From DASRHG01 sp035650655 (GTDB taxonomy: Bacteria > Desulfobacterota > Binatia > DP-6), in contig DASRHG010000169.1 in NCBI GenBank assembly GCA_035650655.1, positions 1-64,000 on the forward strand: a stretch of 64,000 nucleotides of DNA, written 5' to 3'. Each line of letters begins with the position of its first letter. Position 1 is the first letter of the stretch. Position numbers and translations under genes: made by a program. Below the pieces are notes generated by a model that searched no databases, was not told the DNA's origin, and was given only the letters and a program-made list of their open reading frames with translations. This document shows, piece by piece, positions 26,082-35,586 of the stretch.

Positions 26082-26123
26082 CCGGCGATCGTACCAGAAC
26101 GCGGAAGCGCCCGAAATCCCGAG

Positions 26124-27545
26124 CTACGTCGCGGATTTCGCCGACGTCAGCTTGGTCGGCGGCCGCCGCCGGCCGTGCTTCGCCTTCTTCGCGCGCCCGG
26201 TCGTGCGGTGCCGTGCGGAGGTCGTCGTCTTGTGCCGCTTCGCGACGTGCGTCGTCCGCGTGCGCTTCACCTTGTAGGTGAGGACGGCGGGGCGGACGCG
26301 GGCGGACGTCGCCCCCTCGGACGAGGCGACGCGCGTCACCTGCGTCTCGGCGTCGAGCTCGGCGAGGCGTGTCTCGAAGCCTGGCGCTGCCGCCTCGGGG
26401 ATTCGCAGACGATAGCCGCGGGGGATCGGGCGCCGCCCCGTCAGGACGAGCCGGGAGAGGGCGGGATTCAGCTCGGCGATCTCGTCCTCGTCCGCCTTCG
26501 CGAGGCGGCACGCCGCCTCGAAGCCGAGCGGATGTTCGAGGCGATGCTCGCGGGCGCGCAGCGGCGGAGCGGGGGTGAGAGCGCCGAAGTGGAGCCGGTA
26601 GTTCCTCTCGACGTCGAGCGCCGCCAGGAACTCCGCGTAGAAGTTTCGCGACGCGAACCCGAAGGCGCGACCGTGGTACGCGCGGACGATCGTCGCGATG
26701 TCGTTCGTCCCGAGCTCGCGGACGGCGCGGGCGATACCGTCCGGCCCGTGGTTGTACGCCGTGATCGCGAGCGGCCACGTGTCGAGGTCGTCGTGGATTT
26801 CGCGGAGGAACGCCGCGGCGGCCCGCGTCGAGTGGAGCGGATCACGGCGCTCGTCGACGATGTGGTCGACGCGCATGAAGAGCCGGCCCGTGGCCGGCAT
26901 GAACTGCCATACGCCGGCGGCGCCGACCTTCGAGTTCGCGTGCAGGTTGAAGCACGACTCGATCAGGGGAAGGCGAGTCAGCTCGAGGGGTAGGCCCTCG
27001 TCGCGGAAGATGCGCTCCATCTCGGGCCGGTAGCGCTGGAAGACGCGAACGCCCTCCGCGAACCGCTCACGGAGCCCACGCTGGGCGCGCAGGCGCTTGT
27101 CGTCCGCGGCGGCCAGGAAGCGGTCCGGCGACGCGTCGTCCTTGAAGAGATCCCAGATCTTCTGCTCCTCGGCCGTGAGCCCTTCGGGCTTCGGGCCGAG
27201 GCCGTGCAGGCGGAGGAGCGTCGCGCGCAGCCGCGCGAGCTCGAGGTCCGTGTCGATGCGCTGGATGCGATCGACCTCCGCCTCGCTCAGGCCGTCGTCG
27301 AGGTGACGGCGGAAGTCGAGGACCTTGTACACCTTGTCGAGGTAGAGCGCGTCGTGCAGAACGACCTGGTGGATCGAGTAGTCCGCGAAGATGGACTTCC
27401 AGAACCGGACCTGGGGCTCCATCGATGCGGGACGGGGGAAGAGCCGCGCGGACGGGAACGGCTCGCGCGCGTCGCCGGCGTCCTCGGCGCGCGCCGGGAC
27501 GACGGAGAGGAGCATTGCCAATAGAAAGATACCAAGCCGCCGCAT
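26124..27545 (-). CDS. Lytic murein transglycosylase (MltD-like, SLT domain)
   Basis: A 473-residue secreted protein with a signal peptide (about 1-20, ending VVPARAED). The SLT/goose-lysozyme-like domain has the catalytic glutamate in LIESCFN, then SKVGAAGVWQFMPATGR and AITAYNHGPDG. It cleaves peptidoglycan between MurNAc and GlcNAc. The C-terminal part (about 330-473) has a weak LysM-like stretch (PIPRGYRLRIPEA) and a very basic Arg/Lys/His/Thr-rich tail. ATG 27545 is chosen because the signal peptide starts there. Confidence 0.92.
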   Translation of the reverse strand: MRRLGIFLLAMLLSVVPARAEDAGDAREPFPSARLFPRPASMEPQVRFWKSIFADYSIHQVVLHDALYLDKVYKVLDFRRHLDDGLSEAEVDRIQRIDTDLELARLRATLLRLHGLGPKPEGLTAEEQKIWDLFKDDASPDRFLAAADDKRLRAQRGLRERFAEGVRVFQRYRPEMERIFRDEGLPLELTRLPLIESCFNLHANSKVGAAGVWQFMPATGRLFMRVDHIVDERRDPLHSTRAAAAFLREIHDDLDTWPLAITAYNHGPDGIARAVRELGTNDIATIVRAYHGRAFGFASRNFYAEFLAALDVERNYRLHFGALTPAPPLRAREHRLEHPLGFEAACRLAKADEDEIAELNPALSRLVLTGRRPIPRGYRLRIPEAAAPGFETRLAELDAETQVTRVASSEGATSARVRPAVLTYKVKRTRTTHVAKRHKTTTSARHRTTGRAKKAKHGRRRPPTKLTSAKSAT

Positions 27546-27599
27546 GTGCCTCTCCCGCCCCTTCCTCCGTGGCTGCACGTTGCGAGAAATCCGCCTCGC

Positions 27600-27641
27600 G
27601 CGGATGTTACCAAAGCGCTCGAAATAGAGTCAAACATCCGC
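27600..27641. repeat. Perfect 9-bp dyad in the mltD/ABC-importer gap
   Basis: GCGGATGTT (27600-27608) and AACATCCGC (27633-27641) are exact inverted copies with 24 bp between them. They lie between the divergent mltD-like and substrate-binding genes, just ahead of the latter. The spacing suits a regulator dimer binding on two turns, or a long hairpin. Confidence 0.45.
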
Positions 27642-27664
27642 TTCATTTCGGAGCCGTCCTGGCA

Positions 27665-29149
27665 TTGCTCGCATCGTTCGCCCTGACATGCCGAGGGCGT
27701 CCCGTGCCCCACGCCGGACTCGTCGTCGTGCTCCCGAGCGACCCCCAGAGCCTCGACCCCCGCTTCGGGACCGACGCGAACTCGGCCCGGCTCGCCGACC
27801 TGCTGCACGTGGCCCTCACGCGCCCCGGCTCGGACGGGCGACGGGTCCCCGCCCTCGCGGCCCGCTGGGAAGTGCCCGATCCCAGGACGTTCGTCTTCCA
27901 TCTGAGAACCGATTTCCGCTTCCCCGACGGCAGCCCCGTGACCGCGACCGACGTCCGGGCGACGTACGAGGCCGTCCTCGATCCGACGATCGCATCACCG
28001 CGGCGCGGCGCACTCGCCGTGCTCTCTGCGATAGAGACGCCCGACGACGCGACCGTCGTCCTGCACACGCGCGAGCCGTTCACCGCGCTCCTCGACGCGA
28101 CCGGCCTCGGCGTCCTCCCCGCCGCCCGGGCCCGGGACCAAACGGAGGTCGCGATCGGCGCGGGCCCCTTCCGCCTCGTCGAGGCCGTCCGCGGCGAGCG
28201 GATCGTGCTCCGGCCGAACCCGGGCTTCCCCGGCGGACCGCCGCGGATCGATCCTCTCGTCGTCCGCATCGTCCCGGACGAGGTCGTCCGCGTGCTCGAG
28301 CTGCGCCGCGGCGGCGCCGGGCTGCTCGAGGACGCCCCGGAGCCCGAGGTCCTGGAGTGGCTCCGGCGCGATCCCGCACTCCGCGTCACGCGGGTCCCCG
28401 GCACGAGCTTCGCCTATCTGGCGCTCAACCTGCGCGATCCTCGGCTGGCCCAGCGGCGGGTCCGGCAGGCGATCGCGCTCGCCCTCGACCGCCGTGCCCT
28501 CGTTCGGTTCGTGCTGGGCGGCGCGGCGCGTCCCGCGAGCGGCCTCCTCGCCCCCGAGCACTGGGCATACGCCCCGGCGCCGATCCCGCCCCACGACGTG
28601 CGCCGCGCCCGGCGGCTCCTCGACCGCGCCGGCTTTCGGGATCCGGACGGCCCCGGGCCGCGACCGCGGTTCAGGCTCGTCTACAAGACGTCGACCGACG
28701 TCGCGCGCCGTCGGCTCGCCGAGGCCATCCAGGCGGCGCTCGCCGAGGTCGGCATCGCCGTCGAAATCCGCAGCTACGAATGGGGCACGCTCTACGCCGA
28801 CGTGCGCCGCGGGAACTTCCAGCTCTCGGCGCTCACCTGGGTCGGCGTCGGCGACCCCGACCTCTACTACCTCACCTTCCACTCGACGATGCGCCCGCCC
28901 GCGGGCTACAACCGCGGCGGGTACGCGAGCGGCGTGATGGATCGGCTGACGACCGAAGGACGGCGGACGCTCGACCCCGAGCGGCGGCGCGCCGTGTACG
29001 CGCGCATCCAGCGCCGGGCCGCGCACGACCTCCCGGTCGTGCCGCTCTGGTGGGAGGATCGGATCGTCGTCGCCACGCGGCGGCTGAGCGGTTTCGTGCC
29101 AGCCGCCGACGGCGCGCTCGACTCGCTCGCGCGCGCGAGCCTGGACTGA
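27665..29149 (+). CDS. Peptide-type ABC transporter substrate-binding protein (SBP_bac_5)
   Basis: About 494 residues of the DppA/OppA family. It opens with GLVVVLPSDPQSLDPRF and has the family core FHLRTDFRFPDGSPVTATDV, RRVRQAIALALDRRALVRF and the late VVPLWWEDRIVV. It would bind a peptide or related solute outside the membrane. The N-terminus is hydrophobic with a cysteine (FALTCRG), which may be lipidated although the box is not canonical. No ATG or GTG lies at the right place; TTG 27665 or CTG 27659 are the best starts. Two permeases follow with overlapping ends. Confidence 0.9.
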   Translation: MLASFALTCRGRPVPHAGLVVVLPSDPQSLDPRFGTDANSARLADLLHVALTRPGSDGRRVPALAARWEVPDPRTFVFHLRTDFRFPDGSPVTATDVRATYEAVLDPTIASPRRGALAVLSAIETPDDATVVLHTREPFTALLDATGLGVLPAARARDQTEVAIGAGPFRLVEAVRGERIVLRPNPGFPGGPPRIDPLVVRIVPDEVVRVLELRRGGAGLLEDAPEPEVLEWLRRDPALRVTRVPGTSFAYLALNLRDPRLAQRRVRQAIALALDRRALVRFVLGGAARPASGLLAPEHWAYAPAPIPPHDVRRARRLLDRAGFRDPDGPGPRPRFRLVYKTSTDVARRRLAEAIQAALAEVGIAVEIRSYEWGTLYADVRRGNFQLSALTWVGVGDPDLYYLTFHSTMRPPAGYNRGGYASGVMDRLTTEGRRTLDPERRRAVYARIQRRAAHDLPVVPLWWEDRIVVATRRLSGFVPAADGALDSLARASLD

Positions 29150-30069
29150 TGGGGGCTGCTGGCCGCCGGCTCCTCGCCCTCGTCCCGACCGTCGTCGGGG
29201 TCGCGACGCTCGTGTTCGTGCTCGTGCACCTCGTGCCCGGCGATCCCGTCGACGTCATGCTCGGCGAGTGGGCCGCGCCCGCGGACGTGCAGGCGCTTCG
29301 TCACGACCTCGGCCTCGACCGCCCGCTGCTCGAGCAGTACCTCCGCTTCCTCGCCCGCGCCGCGACGGGGGATTTGGGTGACTCGATCGCCTACCGCATG
29401 CCCGTCCGCCGCGTGATCGCCGCGCGCTATCCGGCGACGCTCGCGCTCGCCGGAACGGCGCTCGGCCTGGCGCTCGTGCTCGCGATTCCCCTCGGCGTCG
29501 TTGCCGCACTGCGCCCGCGGTCGGCCGTGGACCGCGCGGCGCGCGTGCTGAGCCTCGCCGGCGTCTGCCTCCCGACCGTCTGGCTCGGGCCGCTGCTCAT
29601 CCTCGCCTTCGCGATCGGCCTCGGGTGGCTGCCGGTCTCCGGGGCGGGCAGCGTCCGGCACCTCGTCCTGCCGGCCGTGACGCTCGCGCTCGGGATGATC
29701 GGCGTGCTCGTCCGCCTCACGCGGGCGAGCATGATCACGGCCCTCGGCGAGGAATACGTGCGGACGGCGCGCGCCAAGGGCGCGCCGGCGTGGCGGGTAG
29801 TCGCCGTCCATGCGCTCCGCAACGCGCTCCTCCCGGTCACGACCGTCGTCGGGCTCCAGGCGGGCGCCCTCCTCGCCGGCACGATCGTCACGGAGACGAT
29901 CTTCGCATGGCCGGGGCTCGGCCGCCTGGTCGTACAGGCGATCGACGCCCGGGACTACCCGCTCGTCCAGGGCTGCGTGCTCGCGATCGCGTTCACGTAC
30001 GTCGCGGTGAACGCGCTCGTCGACGCGCTCCACCGCGTCATCGACCCGAGGTTCCGGCATGAATCGTGA
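29149..30069 (+). CDS. Peptide-type ABC transporter permease, DppB-like
   Basis: 306 residues, six transmembrane helices, starting at the ATG that shares one base with the previous stop (TGATG). The opening (LALVPTVVGVATLVFVLVHL then VPGDP) is the DppB/OppB hallmark. The EAA loop is EEYVRTARAKGAPAWRVV. It forms the inner-membrane channel with the next gene. The DppD and DppF type ATPases are not found nearby. Confidence 0.95.
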   Translation: MGAAGRRLLALVPTVVGVATLVFVLVHLVPGDPVDVMLGEWAAPADVQALRHDLGLDRPLLEQYLRFLARAATGDLGDSIAYRMPVRRVIAARYPATLALAGTALGLALVLAIPLGVVAALRPRSAVDRAARVLSLAGVCLPTVWLGPLLILAFAIGLGWLPVSGAGSVRHLVLPAVTLALGMIGVLVRLTRASMITALGEEYVRTARAKGAPAWRVVAVHALRNALLPVTTVVGLQAGALLAGTIVTETIFAWPGLGRLVVQAIDARDYPLVQGCVLAIAFTYVAVNALVDALHRVIDPRFRHES

Positions 30070-30871
30070 CGGGGGGCGATCGGCCGTCGCGGCCGGCCTC
30101 GGTTTCCTCGCCCTCCTGGCGCTCGGCGCCGCCGTCGGACCGCGCGCCTTCCCCCTCGACCCGTACGCGACCGCGCTCGGCGAGCGGCTTCGGCCCCCGT
30201 CGGCCGCCCATCCGCTCGGCCAGGACGCGCTCGGCCGTGACGTGCTCGCGCGCGTCGTGTACGGCGCACGCATCTCGCTCGGGGTCGGCGCGGCCGCCGT
30301 GCTGCTCTCGCTCGTCGTCGGCGTCGCGCTCGGCGCCGTCGCCGGCTACGCCGGCGGATGGGCCGACGAGGCCATCGGGCGGCTGATCGACGTCTTCCTC
30401 GCCTTCCCCGGGCTCCTCCTCGCCATCGCGCTCGCCGCCGCGCTCGGCCCGAGCCTGGTGCACGTCGTCCTCGCGCTCGCCCTCCTCGGCTGGACCGGAT
30501 ACGCGCGGCTCGCGCGGACCGAGGTCGGCGCGCTCACGGCCCGCGACTTCGTGCTCGCCGCGCGGGCGCTCGGCGCGGCGCCGTCCCGGATCGTCGTCCG
30601 CCACGTGCTCCCGCTGGCGGCACCGACGCTCTGCGTGCAGGCGGCGTTCGGCATGGCATCCGCGATCGTCGCGGAGGCGAGTCTCTCGTTCCTCGGGCTC
30701 GGCGCGCCGCCGCCGCTCCCTTCGTGGGGGTCGATGATCGACGAGGGACGCCCCTTCCTCCTCGTCGCGCCCCACCTGACGGTCTTTCCGGGTGTCGCGC
30801 TCGCCGCGACGGTGCTTGCGCTCCAGCTCCTCGGCGACGGGCTGCGCGACCTGTTCGCCGTGCGGGACTGA
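30059..30871 (+). CDS. Peptide-type ABC transporter permease, DppC-like
   Basis: 270 residues, six transmembrane helices. It has the DppC/OppC opening (PLDPYATALGERLRPPSAA and HPLGQDALGRDVLARVVYGA) and an EAA loop with ARALGAAPSRIVVRHVLP. Its ATG lies inside the end of the dppB-like frame (11-bp overlap), so the pair are cotranslated. The next gene on the right converges with it. Confidence 0.95.
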   Translation: MNRDGGRSAVAAGLGFLALLALGAAVGPRAFPLDPYATALGERLRPPSAAHPLGQDALGRDVLARVVYGARISLGVGAAAVLLSLVVGVALGAVAGYAGGWADEAIGRLIDVFLAFPGLLLAIALAAALGPSLVHVVLALALLGWTGYARLARTEVGALTARDFVLAARALGAAPSRIVVRHVLPLAAPTLCVQAAFGMASAIVAEASLSFLGLGAPPPLPSWGSMIDEGRPFLLVAPHLTVFPGVALAATVLALQLLGDGLRDLFAVRD

Positions 30872-30882
30872 CGCCCCGCCGG

Positions 30883-31695
30883 CTAACGCTGGCAGCGCGG
30901 GCAGTAGAAGCTCGACCGACCGACCACGACCCGCGCGCGGATCGGCGTCGCGCACGCCCGACAGGGCTCGCCCGCCCGGTCGTACACGGCGAGCGCCAGC
31001 TGGAACCGTCCCTCGCGGCCGAACCCGTCGCGGTAGTCCGAGATCGACGACCCGCCGAGCCGGATCGCCTCGTCGAGCACGGAGCGCACGGCCTCCACGA
31101 TGCGCGCGCAGTCGGCGCGCCGGAGACGCCCGGCCCGTCGGCGCGGGCGGACGCCCGCACGGAAGAGGATCTCGTTCGCGTAGATGTTTCCGAGCCCCGC
31201 GATCCGGCGCTGGTCCATCAAGAGGGCCTTGATCGACGTCCGCCGCCGGCGCGTGAGCGCGAAGAGCGCCGCCGGCGTGAAGGCCGGGTCGAGGGGCTCC
31301 ACGCCGGGCCCCGTCTCCCGCTGGGCGGCCGACGCATCGAGGACGGCCATGCGGCCGAAGCGCCGGGGGTCGTTGTAGACGACGAGGCGGCCATCGTCGA
31401 GCCGCACGAGCACGTGGTCGTGGGGCCGCGGGCCGCCGTCGGCGGCGCCGATCGTGAGCCGTCCGGTCATTCCGAGGTGAACGAGCCAGACGCGGCCGTC
31501 ATCGAGCGTCGCGAGCACGTACTTGCCCCGCCGGCCGACGCGTTCGATGCGTCGCCCGGTCAGCGCCGCGCCGAACCCCCGCGCCACCGTGCCGCGCAGC
31601 CTCCGCTCGCGCACCGTCACGCCGACGACGCGGCGCTCGACGAGCTCCGGCCCGAGCGAGCGCACGACGGTCTCGACCTCGGGCAGCTCGGGCAT
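30883..31695 (-). CDS. mutM: Formamidopyrimidine-DNA glycosylase
   Basis: 270 residues from ATG 31695, whose product begins PELPEVETVVRSL. Pro1 is the catalytic amine exposed after Met removal and Glu2 follows. The later features are the beta-F lysine region GRRGKYVLA, the helix-two-turn-helix GLGNIYANEILFRAGV, and the C-terminal zinc finger CRAC...CPRC. It excises 8-oxoguanine and nicks the site. It is the last gene of the htpX-degP-tsaD-rsmA run. An upstream in-frame extension overlaps rsmA and was not used. Confidence 0.96.
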   Translation of the reverse strand: MPELPEVETVVRSLGPELVERRVVGVTVRERRLRGTVARGFGAALTGRRIERVGRRGKYVLATLDDGRVWLVHLGMTGRLTIGAADGGPRPHDHVLVRLDDGRLVVYNDPRRFGRMAVLDASAAQRETGPGVEPLDPAFTPAALFALTRRRRTSIKALLMDQRRIAGLGNIYANEILFRAGVRPRRRAGRLRRADCARIVEAVRSVLDEAIRLGGSSISDYRDGFGREGRFQLALAVYDRAGEPCRACATPIRARVVVGRSSFYCPRCQR

Positions 31696-31696
31696 G

Positions 31697-32527
31697 TCAG
31701 GCGGCGAGCGCCCGCGCGAGGCGACCGAACGCCGCGAGATCGAGCGTCTCCGCACGGGCGCGGGGGTCGACTCGCGCCGCGGCGAAGGCCGCTTCGAGCG
31801 CCGCCGGACGTCGGCCGAGATCCGCGAGGGCGTTGCGGAGCATCTTCCGCCGCTTCCCGAAGGCGGCGCGCACGACCGCCCGGAAGTGCGCCTCGTCGGC
31901 GCCCACGTCGACGCGCGGCTGCGCGCTCCAACGGATGTCGACGACCGCCGAGTCGACGTCCGGCGATGGCAGGAAGCTCCGACGCGACACGCCGAACGCG
32001 ACTCGCACCTCGCCGAACGCCTGGAGGATGACGGACGTCACGCCGTAGGCGTCGGTGCCTGGTCCGGCGGCGAGTCGAAGAGCCATCTCCCGCTGGAGCA
32101 TGACGACCGCGTGCGGGAAGTGTGCGCGCACGTCGAGGAGGCGAAAGAGGATGGGAGTCGCGACGTTGTACGGGAGGTTACCGACGACCGTCGCAGGCGC
32201 GGCGACGAGCTCCGCGAGCGGCAGCTCGCGCACGTCGCCGACGATGACTGCGATGCGCGGGTCGTCGGCGTACCGCTCCTCGAGGCGCGCCGCGAGCCCG
32301 CGGTCGATCTCCACGAGGACGAGCCGGCGGGCCCGCGCGGCGAGCTCGTCCGTGAGGGCGCCGAGGCCGGGACCGACCTCGAGCACCCCCGCCGCGTCCT
32401 CCGGGCATGCGAGCTCGACGATCCGATGCGCCACCCCGCGATCGCAGAGGAAGTTCTGGCCCCAGCGACGGTGCGGGCGCAGGCCGGCGGCCGCGAGCGC
32501 GTCCCGCGTCTCGCGCCGCGTGCCCAT
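31697..32527 (-). CDS. rsmA: 16S rRNA (adenine1518-N6/adenine1519-N6)-dimethyltransferase
   Basis: 276 residues. KsgA family signatures GQNFLCDRGVAHRIVE, the SAM motif EVGPGLGALT and the catalytic NLPYNVATP are all seen. It dimethylates two adenines at the 3' end of 16S rRNA during 30S maturation. Its ATG shares one base with the tsaD stop (TGATG). Confidence 0.96.
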   Translation of the reverse strand: MGTRRETRDALAAAGLRPHRRWGQNFLCDRGVAHRIVELACPEDAAGVLEVGPGLGALTDELAARARRLVLVEIDRGLAARLEERYADDPRIAVIVGDVRELPLAELVAAPATVVGNLPYNVATPILFRLLDVRAHFPHAVVMLQREMALRLAAGPGTDAYGVTSVILQAFGEVRVAFGVSRRSFLPSPDVDSAVVDIRWSAQPRVDVGADEAHFRAVVRAAFGKRRKMLRNALADLGRRPAALEAAFAAARVDPRARAETLDLAAFGRLARALAA

Positions 32528-33546
32528 CAGGCCGCCCAGGGGACGCCGAAGGGAAGTGCGGCGTCCGCGTTGACGGCGAGGCCGTCGTCGGCGCCGGCCG
32601 CGAGGCGCGGTGCCCCGGCGAGCGCGATCATCGCCGCGTTGTCGGTGCAGAACGAGGGACGCGGGAAGACGACGTCGACGCCGAGCGCCGATGCCGCCTC
32701 CGTGATCCGCTCGCGCAGGCGGCGGTTCGCCGACACGCCGCCCGACACGACGAGGCGTGGGACGCCCGTGACCTCGAGCGCCTCGATCGTCGTGTCGATC
32801 AGCATGTCGACGAGCGCTTCTTGGAGGCTCGCCGTCACGTCCGGCAGCGTTTCGGACGTCGCGGGGTGCGCCTGGAGATATTCGCGCAGCGCCGTCTTGA
32901 ATCCGCTGAAGCTGAAATCGAAGCGCCCGCGCTTCAGATGCGCGCGCGGGAAGCGGACCGCCGCGGGATCGCCTTCGCGCGCGAGTCGGTCGATGACCGG
33001 GCCGCCCGGGTAGCCGAGGCCGAGGAGCTTCGCCGCCTTGTCGAACGCCTCGCCGACGGCGTCGTCGCGCGTCCGCCCGAGGCACGCGTAGTCCCCAGGA
33101 GCGCGGGCCAGGTAGAGCCCGGTGTGGCCTCCGGAGACGATCAGGGCGAGGAAGGGATGGGGAACGGGGTCGTCGGGCGCACGGTCGAGGTTGGCGGCGA
33201 CGAGGTGCCCCTCGAGGTGATTCACGCCGACGAGCGGCAGCCTCCTTCGCTGCGCGATGCCCTTCGCGACGGTGAGACCAACGAGCAGCGAGCCGACGAG
33301 CCCGGGGCCCCGCGTGACGGCGATCCCGTCGACCGCATCGAGCCCGATACCTGCCCGGGTGAGGGCGGCGTCGAGGACGGGAAGGAGGTTGCGGACGTGG
33401 TGACGCGACGCCAGCTCGGGGACGACGCCGCCGTACGGACCGTGCACGGCGTCCTGCGAGGAGACGACGGAGGAGACGACGCGGCCGTCGCGCAGCACGG
33501 CGGCGGCCGAGTCGTCGCAGGAGCTCTCGATGCCGAGGACGATCAC
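32527..33546 (-). CDS. tsaD: tRNA N6-adenosine threonylcarbamoyltransferase
   Basis: 339 residues. ASKHA-fold enzyme that transfers the threonylcarbamoyl group in t6A synthesis on ANN-decoding tRNAs. It opens with VLGIESSCDDSAAAVL, and the metal-binding histidines are in GVNHLEGHL. The nucleotide-binding GGVSANRRLRERI and the late FPRPSFCTDNAAMIAL are also present, all diagnostic. It is 1 bp from the degP stop. TsaB, TsaC and TsaE are not in the window. Confidence 0.97.
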   Translation of the reverse strand: MIVLGIESSCDDSAAAVLRDGRVVSSVVSSQDAVHGPYGGVVPELASRHHVRNLLPVLDAALTRAGIGLDAVDGIAVTRGPGLVGSLLVGLTVAKGIAQRRRLPLVGVNHLEGHLVAANLDRAPDDPVPHPFLALIVSGGHTGLYLARAPGDYACLGRTRDDAVGEAFDKAAKLLGLGYPGGPVIDRLAREGDPAAVRFPRAHLKRGRFDFSFSGFKTALREYLQAHPATSETLPDVTASLQEALVDMLIDTTIEALEVTGVPRLVVSGGVSANRRLRERITEAASALGVDVVFPRPSFCTDNAAMIALAGAPRLAAGADDGLAVNADAALPFGVPWAA

Positions 33547-33547
33547 G

Positions 33548-35065
33548 TCATCCGGACGACGGCTTGACCGCGAGGAAGATCGTGTTGTCGCCGCGGCGAA
33601 CGAGGAAGAGGATGCTCTTGCCCTTGCCGGCCGCCCTGATCGCCTTCCGGTACCCGTCGACGTCCTTCACCTGTTGGCGGTTCACCTCGAGGATCACGTC
33701 GCCGCGGCGGAGTCCGGATTCGGCCGCCGGCCCGCTCGGGTCGACCTTCGTCACCACGACGCCCTTCACGGTCCGGTCGAGGTTGAGATTCTCGGCGAGG
33801 TCGGGCGTGAGCGTCTGGACGGTGAGACCGAGATCCTCGGCCGTGCTGGAGCCACCCTGTGCGATCTCCTCCTCCTTCAGCTCCGCGATCTTGATCGAGA
33901 ACGTCTCCTGGTTCTTGTCACGGATGACTTTCACCTTCACGGTCTTCCCAACGGGCGTCCGGGCGACCAGAAGCGGCAGCTCGGCGGAGTCGTTCACGGG
34001 CTTGCCGTCGTACTCGACGATGACGTCGCCCTGCTTGAGACCCGCCGCCTCGGCCGGGCCGTCCTTCACGACGTCGGCGACGAGGGCACCCTTCGGCTCG
34101 GAGAGCCCGAGCGACTCGGCGATATCCGGCGTCACCTTCTGGATCATCACGCCGAGCCAGCCGCGCGTGACGTGACCCTTCTCCTTCAGCTGCGGGACGA
34201 TCTCCTTCGCGAGGTCGATCGGAATTGCGAAGCCGATGCCGATGTTCCCGCCGCCGCGGCTGAAGATCGCCGTGTTGATCCCGATCACTTCGCCCTTCGT
34301 GTTGAGCAGCGGACCGCCGGAGTTGCCGGGGTTGATGGCGGCGTCAGTCTGGATGAAGTTGTCGTACGGCCCCTGGTTGATGTGCCGGCCGATCGCGCTT
34401 ACGATGCCGGCCGTCACCGTGTTCTCGAGTCCGAAGGGGTTGCCGATCGCGACTACCCACTGACCGACCTTCATCGCATCCGAGCTCCCGAGCACGACGG
34501 GCGTCAGTCCCGTCGCGCCGTGGATCTCGATGAGCGCGATGTCGGTCTTCGAGTCGCGCCCGACGACCTTGGCCTTGAACTCCTTTCCGCTGCTGAGCTT
34601 CACCTGGATCTCGTCCGCGTTCTCGACGACGTGATTGTTGGTCAGGATGTAGCCCGCGGAATCGATGACGAAACCCGAGCCGAGGCTCTTCGCCTTGTAG
34701 GGGCGGCGCTGCTGCGGCCCGAAGAAGCGCTCGAAGGGCTCGAAGAACTCGTGGAACGGGTCGTCCTCCCCACCCGGCCCGCCGGGCCCCGGACCGAAGC
34801 TCGGGCCTCCCTTCACCTCCTGGGTGCTCGAGATGTTGACGACCGAGGGCGAAAGATGCTCGGCCAGTCCCGCGAAGTCGGGAAGCGTGACCGCCGGCGC
34901 GGGCGAGGGCGCCGGCTCCCCGCTCTTTTGGCCACCGCCGAAGATTCCGATCGCCTCGCTGCGCGGCGCGAGGTCGAGGCGCGTCGTCACCGCGATCCCG
35001 ATCGCGACGCCGAGCACGACCAGCCCCGCACCGATCAGGATGCGGCGATTCGAACGTCCGGTCAT
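33548..35065 (-). CDS. degP: Do/DegP-type periplasmic serine protease with two PDZ domains
   Basis: 505 residues. An N-terminal membrane/signal segment (IGAGLVVLGVAIGIAV) precedes a Pro-rich linker and the trypsin-like domain. Its triad is His in LTNNHVVENAD, Asp in SKTDIALIE and Ser in NPGNSGGPLLN. Two PDZ domains follow (about 300-390 and 410-500). It degrades or refolds misfolded envelope proteins. The gene is coupled to the DUF1844 gene upstream by overlap and to tsaD downstream. Confidence 0.95.
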   Translation of the reverse strand: MTGRSNRRILIGAGLVVLGVAIGIAVTTRLDLAPRSEAIGIFGGGQKSGEPAPSPAPAVTLPDFAGLAEHLSPSVVNISSTQEVKGGPSFGPGPGGPGGEDDPFHEFFEPFERFFGPQQRRPYKAKSLGSGFVIDSAGYILTNNHVVENADEIQVKLSSGKEFKAKVVGRDSKTDIALIEIHGATGLTPVVLGSSDAMKVGQWVVAIGNPFGLENTVTAGIVSAIGRHINQGPYDNFIQTDAAINPGNSGGPLLNTKGEVIGINTAIFSRGGGNIGIGFAIPIDLAKEIVPQLKEKGHVTRGWLGVMIQKVTPDIAESLGLSEPKGALVADVVKDGPAEAAGLKQGDVIVEYDGKPVNDSAELPLLVARTPVGKTVKVKVIRDKNQETFSIKIAELKEEEIAQGGSSTAEDLGLTVQTLTPDLAENLNLDRTVKGVVVTKVDPSGPAAESGLRRGDVILEVNRQQVKDVDGYRKAIRAAGKGKSILFLVRRGDNTIFLAVKPSSG

Positions 35066-35508
35066 CGTCCCTCCTTCGTCCCAGAACGCATCAGCTCCAC
35101 GTACCGCATCCGGAGGTCGTAGAGTATCGAGTCGAGCAACGACTCCTCGTCCTGCTCGAGGTTGCTGCGGGTCTTCTCGCGGAGCATGCCGAGGATGTCG
35201 ATGACGTGCTTCGCGGCGTTGAGGTCGCGCTCGACAGCCTTCGTGAGCGGGTTCGGGATCTCGCCGAGGTGCATCAGGACCTGCGTCGAGAGACCGAGCA
35301 GGAAGGTCGAGAAGTTGACCGGCTCCGGGGGCTCGGACGGCACCTTCGGCCGCCCGGCCGAGGGCTCCGGCTGCTCGGCGGCCGTGGTGGCGCGCGGCTC
35401 GCGGCGCTCGGGCTGCGGCTCGGCCGCGGGCCGCGGCTCGCCGGTTTCCGCGAAGCGCCGCCGGTCGGTCACGCGGAATCCTCGCCGCTCGTCCTTATCG
35501 TCCTCCAT
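35062..35508 (-). CDS. DUF1844 domain-containing protein
   Basis: 148 residues. The first 60 are charged and Pro/Glu/Arg-rich (a disordered linker), and the last 85 are the DUF1844 core (NFSTFLLGLSTQVLMHLGE, then AKHVIDILGMLREKTRSNL). This domain is common in Deltaproteobacteria and related groups and has no known function. It is just upstream of degP with a 4-bp overlap, which is a frequent arrangement. Confidence 0.9.
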   Translation of the reverse strand: MEDDKDERRGFRVTDRRRFAETGEPRPAAEPQPERREPRATTAAEQPEPSAGRPKVPSEPPEPVNFSTFLLGLSTQVLMHLGEIPNPLTKAVERDLNAAKHVIDILGMLREKTRSNLEQDEESLLDSILYDLRMRYVELMRSGTKEGR

Positions 35509-35586
35509 GGGAGCCCTTCCCCCTGACGATGGGTGCGAGGGACGCGCGGGACCGGCCCGCCAGGCTGTAGACGATCGCCGCCAGGG

